Positions 49,301 through 58,300 of a DNA stretch of 64,000 nucleotides are shown piece by piece. A program made the translations under genes and the position numbers. This stretch comes from Schistocephalus solidus (taxonomy: Eukaryota > Platyhelminthes > Cestoda > Diphyllobothriidea > Diphyllobothriidae): contig WEDG01000184.1 in assembly GCA_017591395.1 (NCBI GenBank), forward strand, positions 40,747-104,746. Reading direction: 5' to 3'. The notes beneath the pieces were generated by a model. It did no database searches, was not told where the DNA came from, and saw nothing but the letters and a program-made list of their open reading frames with translations. Position 1 is the first letter of the stretch; each line of letters begins with the position of its first letter.

Positions 49301-52300
49301 GAATTATTCAAATCTGCCAAAATCCTCTACTAATTAATTTTGCCTGGTAGTCATCTGGTGGATTCTAGATTGATTGCTTAGGAAATCCTGCTTGGGCAGT
49401 TAGCTTACTGTATCAGAATTGGTGGATTCCATACGTTGCAGTATGCTGGGCAGGTAACTTGACCCAAATGTGATTAAACTCATGGCTCCCGGTGGTGCCT
49501 CGTAGCTCAGTTGGCTAGAGCGTTGGCTGTACTAAAGCCTTCATCTAGCTGGCGTCGGTTCGAATCCCACCGAGGCCGCTGAGTTTTTCACAAGTGGGTC
49601 AAAGGAACTTATTATAAGAGTTTTTAGATCGATTTTAGGCATATTAATTGCCGAATTATGTTGTGAGTGTTTATTTCTCTCGGCAACGGGTTTTCATGTT
49701 TGGGTGATTCTACAAATATGATCCAAACAGCCATCTACATTACAAAGAGTGTCTCAGAGCTCACTATTTCGGTAAATGCCTTTAATAAATATCTTATTTT
49801 GAATGTTTTGATAAGCACATACAACAGAATCTACATTTACGGACAATAGAGAGAAAACATGGGAAACGTAAAGTATTTACCACCATTTCAAGGACGATCT
49901 GAAACTCAGCGTAATTCAACACCTAAATGCTTATGGAGAAATTTAACAAAAGGAAATTCATCTTAATATTCATAAAATGGTACGTTAACGATTTCACCTA
50001 ATAATTCTATTTAAATTTATTAGTCACTGATCGGCATATCAGCATGTCAGCTTATGAAATATTTTAGTCCCGTGACGTCACTGTCGGCGCAATCAAGCTA
50101 AAATCGGTTTACCTTAGTCAAACGCATCACAATGTATAAACGGAAGAAGAAACCGTTAATTCTCTTGAAACCGTGTTGGAATAGACTCGAAATTTAGGCT
50201 GTTTGGTAACGGGCCATACTTTCGGTTGCCCTTAATCTGGAAGATAACTTCCGCGGAATATTCACTAAAGGACTATTTTCAAAAGTAATGATACTTGTGG
50301 TGGTTAAGCTACTCGTTTGTTTACATGGACAAGCATTCTGTACATTTAAAACGTTTGGCTAATTAGCTTACCCGATTTTTCACGTTTGATGAATTTGCCG
50401 CATTTCTCAAAAAATAGTATTTCAAAACAATGTATTATTCATTTTTAAATCACAATATGCCTTCTTTTAAAAACGGTCAATTATTTACTCCTGGAAAACT
50501 TTGGGGGACGCAGTGTGGGCTGATTTTGCATAATGTGTCCTATCCCATGAAATCTATGAGATTTTATTAGATAGGGCACGTACTGTATGTATTACGATTA
50601 ACGCGGTGACGGCGTAGTTAAAATTTTTCGCACTAATAAAAGTCTACAAACCTAGTCCTTGAATTCGTCATGAAAGGGAAGTGAAACTGTTGCAGAGATC
50701 TGTTAGCTTTCTAATAACCGTACGTTTCAAAACAAAATTTACGGGTCGACGAATTCTTAGAGTTTATTAAAAGCAACTTTAATGCGAGGTTAAGTCCTAG
50801 TCGAGAGACATCCTGGTGCTCCTGACATACTGCCGCAGATATGGACTCCGTTGTGTGCTTATTGGGTAGCAATAATACACCCTAGGTTTGTAGACTACAA
50901 CGTATCAAAAATTCACACAATTATAAACTTTGCTACAACCGAAGCGCTTCCTTCCTTCACATAGAAAAACCTTTAGAAAACGTAATGTCCTAAGAAACAA
51001 ACAATGTGTACGTGTTTTCGGGGAATATGATTAAATGGTGTGCAGAAAGCTAAAGTCGGTTGAAAACACACAATTCTTTTAAGTAAGGATTTTTTCTCGG
51101 TAGCATGTAAACAGTTGCTTGGAAAGACGATGAAGCGAAGACCTCAGTGTAACTGCGCGTGACAAGTGACTATAAATTATGGTGAGCATTTATCAGTTCT
51201 GCCGCATCGCGTAAGTAAATTTTTGATAAGAAACTGGAATAGGAATCATGTGCGGTAATATAGGTGGGTTTGCGCGAAATTCCAGTAAGGAAAAATATTA
51301 TCAAGTCATAATCCTGACCCCAAACATGATTTCATCCCTAATCTTAGCCCTAACATTTATCAAAACCCGAATGTAACCCAAACTCAAATCTTAGCGCTAA
51401 GCATTACCGTCCTGGAAAGTAGCACAAAACCCCTGGAATAAGGGAGAGATCCCAGCCACGTGTTTTGGCAAATTTGTTTCATAGTAAAGAATATCGATTA
51501 ATTTTCATCAGTTTTATGAGTCTCAGTGCATACTATAGACGTTCTAAGCCGGAAGTGGAATAGGAAACGACCAGGAAAATACATGGCAATTCGTAGAAAA
51601 TATCTAAAACCAGTCCCTTGGAGTATTTGATGCAAGAAGGTCGCGGCTTGCCTGTGTAAGCGGCAGTGACTAGCTAGGAGCATGGGAGTTCAATATTTCC
51701 CACAGTTCAGCGCAGCAATACTGTTCCGTTAACTATCGGTGAGCGTTCATCAGCTAATTCAAGTCAATATTCCCGATCTAAACCAGTAAGACAAAGAGCC
51801 CGTGGCTCAGTGGTAAATGATGGAATTCTGATCAACAGGTCACGAGTTCGAGCCTCGGGTGGTGCACCACCTGCGATTGGGTATGACTGGCTGATGACGG
51901 TTAATGAGCCAGAAATGGCCATTCCATTCGCCCTAGTCTTTGCTGGTAATTTTCTACTGCCTTTAATACTAGCCGCTGTGCGGCTGCTAGCGGGACTCGA
52001 GAGTGAGCCCCGAGGCAGAACGGGACGAGTGAGTTCAGTTAACGCGATCGTTCATCAACGACTGTTCCAATGGACAGAGTCTACAAGGGGGGACATTTAA
52101 TAAGAGTTGGAAATAAGGTTATTCCTTGAGGGACCAACTATGCACGTAATCTAGATCAATGGCCGGTGTTCATAAGTAGTGACGCACATGAAACCTGTTG
52201 AATTTTGCGAATTTCTGTAACATGAACTACTTGACATTTTTCAGGCGTAACGTCCTAGTCTCAGATTGTGGAGCGATTCGGTCGGAGGACAAAGGAAGCA

Positions 52301-55300
52301 AATAGGGTGTAGGGGCTGTCACGGACAAGGAATTCACGTTGCAGGTACGATTCGTAGACCCTTCCATACCGATGGGTTTGCGGTCCAACTAAGCACGTGA
52401 TAGAGTTGGGTGAAGACTTTTACATCGTCATGTCGGTGAAACGCTGGTCTCATCTGTCGTTCTATTAACCCCTGGTTAGCACAGTGGTTACACCACACCA
52501 ACTGTCTTTTGTCGATCAGCTAAAACAGGTTATGATATTAAGTGTTTGTCTGCATATCCGGTAAATACTTTTTAATCCCAATTTTATCCCTGCTAACCAC
52601 AAAAAGCTCTGACGAGAGGGCAATATACAATCCCCTAGCCGGTCCAGGCTAATTTGGGTCGTTTTCCTATGACGCCGGCCGTCGGCCAGGGTGAAGTCCG
52701 ACAGCCATCTGAAATGTTTTAACAGCCCTACTCTTGGACGCACTGTTTACTTCCTAAGTGGGAAGGGGGCAAGAAAATGGAACCTGAACAAATTCTGGTT
52801 CACGCTCTTCACATAGTCGATCGTGGCTGCTGGACGTGATACAAGCACTCAAAACACGACAGACAGAAACAAGTTTGCAGAGATATTCGGGTAGACGAGA
52901 GGGGACCAACGACTGTGTGATGACCATGGAGAGCACTCCCCGAGGGGAGAAGTTGATTACAATAGTCTGCGCCTGCGCTCCCCTCCTCAGAATCGTGTCA
53001 AGGACAGGTTGCATGAAGATCTACAGGAGCCTCTTCAACAGCCAATCCGAAATCTGAGAGGAAGTAATCAACGAGATGTCACAAATAATAACGACTGCTG
53101 GCTGACCTTGATAGCCCGCTCTTTTTTGTGAAAATTGAAGAGAGCAGTGCAGTAGATCTCCAACAGAAAGGCTCCGGGCACGAACGCAGTGCCGACAAAA
53201 ATCAACACAGCGAACCTTAAATTCTGAACGGACTGATATCACCACTTCCGATATGGAGAAAGGGGAAACTGCAGAAAGACTTCAAGGATGCAACCAGTGG
53301 CCAACTCTACAAACTAAAAGGAAATTGTCAGGTCTGTGACAATCATCGCGGAATCTGTGTCGTCAGGACTGTAGGTAAGATGTCTGGCAGCGTCTGTGGC
53401 AACCACCCGAGTCCATGGTCCGAACGGTGACCACCACTAAAAATAATGCGGATTATGAGAACGGCGCGGAATCACAGACATAATCTTTGCGGGACGAATC
53501 TTTCAGGTCTAATCGCCAGCGGTTTTGGGGTTGCGATGACGACCTTGTCGGCGTGTGCGTTTGTGACATGCAGCCAACCGTCGTCAACATGGTAATACTG
53601 TCAAATCCCGCTGAGGACCAGGGCTGCTCTTAGTAGACATCTTCGGGCCTTTCCGCAATGTAAGCATGACCAATCGAATCCCATAAAGCACCAAGACCGC
53701 TCAAAACACCCCACCAGCTGCCTTTGCGGTGGTCGCACATCCCGGTCCCGGTCTGTTCAGGTCAGACAACTTCAAGGTCACCGCAATAGCTCGCAGCCTG
53801 TCTGCTATCACGAAAACCAGGCCCTCAGGCAACGGAGCGGCTAGTAAAGAATAAGTTGATCACACTGGCTCGCTTGTACGCGTGGCGTCTGCAGATGAAA
53901 AGTGGGTGCAAGGGATGGGGGCGCACGACACAGCAACTGCGTAAATTGCGTCCATGCGCACTGATTTCTGCCGCCAGATAAACTGTGACGCGGTCTACAA
54001 CAAACTGTTTGTTGGACATGCCCCACCTGTTCCACGTCGACCTAAATTACCGCAATGCGTAGAGGTGGTTGCCCAAACAGACAACAACACTAGCTTGGTT
54101 TGACACCTGCGAATCTATCGAAGCACAAATGAATAACAGGTACCATGAGCCGCGACCAACACCCGTCGCGTCTGCCTCAACTGCTGGCACTGCCATAGCA
54201 CATCCGCAAACGGCGTAGACCTGACCGATCATATGCGCAGGCAGGAAAATAATCACTAAAAACGAAGTCACCGCTCATACAAAGACGATGAAATCGACTT
54301 TTCCAAGGTCAGTAATGATGAGTGACGCAAAGTAAGTGCGGATTCATTCATGACACGCGTTAGTCTGAGACTTCACTGCCCCGATCTCACCTCCAATCAG
54401 CTTACCTCGGATCTACCGCTGATATGAGAGAGGAAGTTCATCCCAGCTTGGATCCAAGGGTTAATTTTTACTACAAATTAAATAGCGCGGAACACTTACC
54501 ACGGCGCTTTCCGGGTGGGCGAGTTTCCCGTTCATTGACGGGGGTGTTAGAGAGAGAAGACGAATAGGCGCCTACGGTCACTGGTGCACAACTCCCCTCC
54601 TTGTCCAGACGACGACGTGAATGCTGATGATGATGATCTGGATGAACGACTGGATTAGAGCCGCGACCATCGGTGGACCAGGGGGAAGAGACCTGTAAGG
54701 GGGGTGCGGAACCATGCTGGTGAGTGTATGCATCCTCCTCCAGCTCAGCGGGTAATCTCGCGGGACTAAGCGTGGTGTTGCTGCCGTGATTTGGATTGGA
54801 AAAAGAGGAAGGCGAGGAGAGGGTAGCGGCTGTCGACACAGAATTAGCTGTTGCTGCATTCGCCAAGGTCTCCGATTGCAGTTTGGTATGACATTTTGAC
54901 TTTTTCAAGTAGGCCGCCAAACCGCGCGGGGCTGAATTGCTCTGACCGTCATCACCCTGCAGGGGAGTCACATTGACTCCGAAGAGATTTATCGACGGAG
55001 CCGAACTACCAGCAGCAGTAACACCAACCCCAGAGATGGCAGAAGAGCAGGAATGTGATTGAAAGGGCGACGCCGAAATCGATATTGCGGTGGGGACCAC
55101 GGAAGCAGTGGCGGCTACTGCCATTGCTGACATCGCGGGTGTAGCAGGATAGGAACAGTTGGAAGGGACAGAGGACGGGGACCGAGGCACTGAAAAAGGG
55201 TCATCAAAAAGGAGACCAGATTGTAGCATCGCGTGTCCCTCTGCGGACACATTCGAGGGTGGAACACTGGATATGGAGGATGCCCCGGACACCACGTTGT

Positions 55301-58300
55301 TCCGAAGGGAATTGATGTGACTGCCGCCTCCACCACCAGCACCACCAATGGCATCAATGGAGTCTTGGGGCGGAGGATGCGCACCGCCTTCGTGGTTCAG
55401 CATCCACCGATTTTGTGCGACAACATTCTCACTGGATTCGCAGCTGGCGGGGACATCCATCTGGTGAGGATCAAAGAGGGTAGCTGACTGAAAGAGCTGG
55501 GTAGGCACTGGATTAGTAGTACTGGTGGGGATAACGCCCGAGATAAGGTTTGTCGAATGTACAGTTGTGGAAATGGCGGTGGATGAAAGGGTCACAACAG
55601 GCTCCAAGGCTGCCATTGGAGAGGTGAGTGGAAGGTGAGGTGCCGACTCCGAAGTGGGCACAGGGGGGACCCTTAAAGAAACCGTAACAGTGGAGACTGA
55701 CGGCGCAGCTGCGGCCACTGACTGGCTAAGGAGACTTTCATTGGGGGCAAAGGGTTTTTCATGTGAAAGACGAAAAGTTGGTGTTGGTTGTGTTGGCCTC
55801 GAATCATCGTGTATGGACAGATGAGAGGCCACTGACGCCGCCAATGTAACGGAAGTCCCATCAAGAGGAGCTGGTACGGCAGAAGGCAAACGAGCAACAG
55901 GAATGGATAGGGGTGCATTCTGCGATCCAGATCCGTCCGCCCAGGTGGAGTCCTTCAGTGAAGAGGAAGGCGCATAAGTCACCGATTCGGACACCGAGGT
56001 GGGCAGTGGAGTAACTACGGGAACCGCAGTCAGGTGGGAGTCTGTAGCGACATTGGCAGTAGCAGCAACAGCAGAAGTCTGTAGCAGAAGAAGTAGTCTG
56101 ATTCAAGACTGGAAGCTTTGTTAATTTTTAATTTCCTCACAAATTTATCGCTAACATGGAGTAAATCAGTCAATTTGAAGGTGTTTAGGGGTAGGATGAA
56201 AGTTGATTTGGATATTTGGGCCAAATTCTATCAGCCACAGTTGGATAACTGCGTAATATCCTGTTAAATGTCATCAGGCAGCCAGTTGTGTATATTTGGG
56301 TTACATGACACACCAGATGCTGGTCTTTAGCTGGTTCCTATGCAGTCAGTATGGTGTATCATGTAACTAGAAGCGTTATTTTTATTGAATACATGGAAAT
56401 CTCTCTTCTGCACTTCCCCAGTAGAGGAGACTGTGAGGTAATGTTGGAGATTAGCATCGCAAAGCATAGTGGTTTTTGGCAGATTTGTACCGTTTATAAG
56501 TGATTCAAAGTCGTCATAAGGTCATGAACAGCAATTGAATGTAGCGAATAGTCCCCAGTCGGGAAATGAACGGCGTTAACTCGATTAGCTAGCAGTGGAC
56601 TCAGCGATGAGCTTGTTGTTAGGCTAGTGGAACTACCCCAACTGTTAGGTTATTCTTGACATTTTTTATTTTGTGATCTCGCTATCCTAATCTCACATAA
56701 TTTTCAAAAAAACTATCGGTTTGAACTGGAACCGTTCGTTTGACACCATGTCTGAAACTGCACTGCTTAGAGGTACACTGCATACGGAGTGAAGAGCATG
56801 GCTTGTTGTTATTTACCTACTCGTTCGTACGTCGTAGTCTTTTTACTGTTTTTTTTTTCACCATATTTCCGAAGGATTTTTTTTTACCAATTAGACCGCA
56901 TATTCAGAGCTACTACTATCATGCCATTCTGATGTCGAATTTTCGAACAAACTCGAACTGCTCTTAGTATGAGGCGATGTTTGGCAGGTGAAGGACTCTT
57001 ATGAATTTTGTCAGTTCCAACAAGCTCTGACGTTGAAGTCTGCTTTAAATTTACGTTGAAAATAAACTGTTATACGAAGGAAATGGCACATGCGTAAACG
57101 GAAACCTAGCTATATGGTCTGACAAATAGTAGGCCGTAATGTTACTGCATCTAGACATCAAGACAATAGAATTGAGGATGGCTGTGCTGAAGATGACAGA
57201 ATCTGAATGCAAGATTGGAAAACTCCGATGGAGCATTTGAGACGAAAGATGGCTTATATGTCCTTAGGGTTTCCTGTATTTGAAAATTGGGCCCGAGTAT
57301 ACGGCATGGTAGGCGAATCGGATCATCAGCATCAAGCAATACGCAAAAACAATTCTGAAAGTTCAAAGGATGAGCATTAAACTGCAAACTTTGCTACTTG
57401 TCAGTCAGGAGCTTGATACCGAATCATGCAGACTCGATCTGCGGAACATTCTAGTGCAATTAAAACAAAGATGAACCAAAACTTAGGAACAATGTAGTCT
57501 TGGTGTGTCAGTTCTGGGTCAGAATTAGCCGATGCCTGTCCTGGAGGAAAAATAATTAGAGGACTGGAAATACTCTGAGGGAAGCAATATTTTAGAAGAG
57601 CTAGGTCTAACAGTGAAAAGTTTGAAGATAAGTGAAAGTGTTTTCAACTATGAGTTCTGTGGCGAGTTAGACAGCAAAGGCTGATGTTGAACTTTTACGA
57701 AGAATACGAACGGACTGCTAATAGAGAATTCAACGGTAGTGAAGGTCTCGATGACGTCTTTGAACCCCTAACTGAGAAAATGACAGATTAATCGTGTTAA
57801 GGTTGAAGGTTTATTTCGCACAGATTCCGTATTTGAGCGCCCTCCTGGATTTTGCTCCGCAATCCTAGATTCGCAGCAATACTGCAGCAAGTTGGGCCAA
57901 GGGGTTCGGTGACGGTGATAGCACTGCGGCATTTTTGTAATAACAGGATTTTAAAGAGTTACAGTCATGGACTTCTGTGTGATAGCACTGAATAAACATA
58001 TCGCAAAGAGGAAACGAGCTTAGACTTTCTGTCCTCCTAATATGACCAGAATGATTTCAATCAGGCAATCCGGCTCCTAATCCACTGCTGTCTGCAGCCT
58101 GGAGACGCCAATCAGCTATCACTGTGGAAGGCTGTCGAGAGCTTACCCGTGGACGAATTTCCAGGATGTTCATGCGGTAAGTCTGACTTCTGGTTCAACA
58201 GAGCCGTCTGTTCAGCTAATACGACGATGACAGAACAAGTAAATTGACATCATCACAAACATAAAAAGTTATCGAAAAAGATAATTCGGACAAAAAAATT

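Larger units (their letters stand above)
47205..54499. other. NIPBL intron 3
   Basis: About 7.3 kb. Contains a weak family A fragment (about 47740-47880), the tRNA-like inverted repeat (48886-49612), a telomere-like repeat (51258-51448), a SINE (51725-52068) and a LINE RT fragment (53270-53510). In 47900-48880, 49620-51250, 52070-53260 and 53520-54499 I see nothing I can name; 50540-50590 has a sequence like the family D terminus. Confidence 0.5.

Noticed and set aside
49497..49577. Possible functional tyrosine-type tRNA gene
   Set aside because: T-stem mismatch, an over-long variable part and two further decayed copies nearby indicate a tRNA-derived repeat.
53520..54300. Possible gypsy-type integrase or polyprotein remnant in GC-rich sequence
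   Set aside because: Short frames on both strands but no integrase, protease or RT motif that I could recognise.
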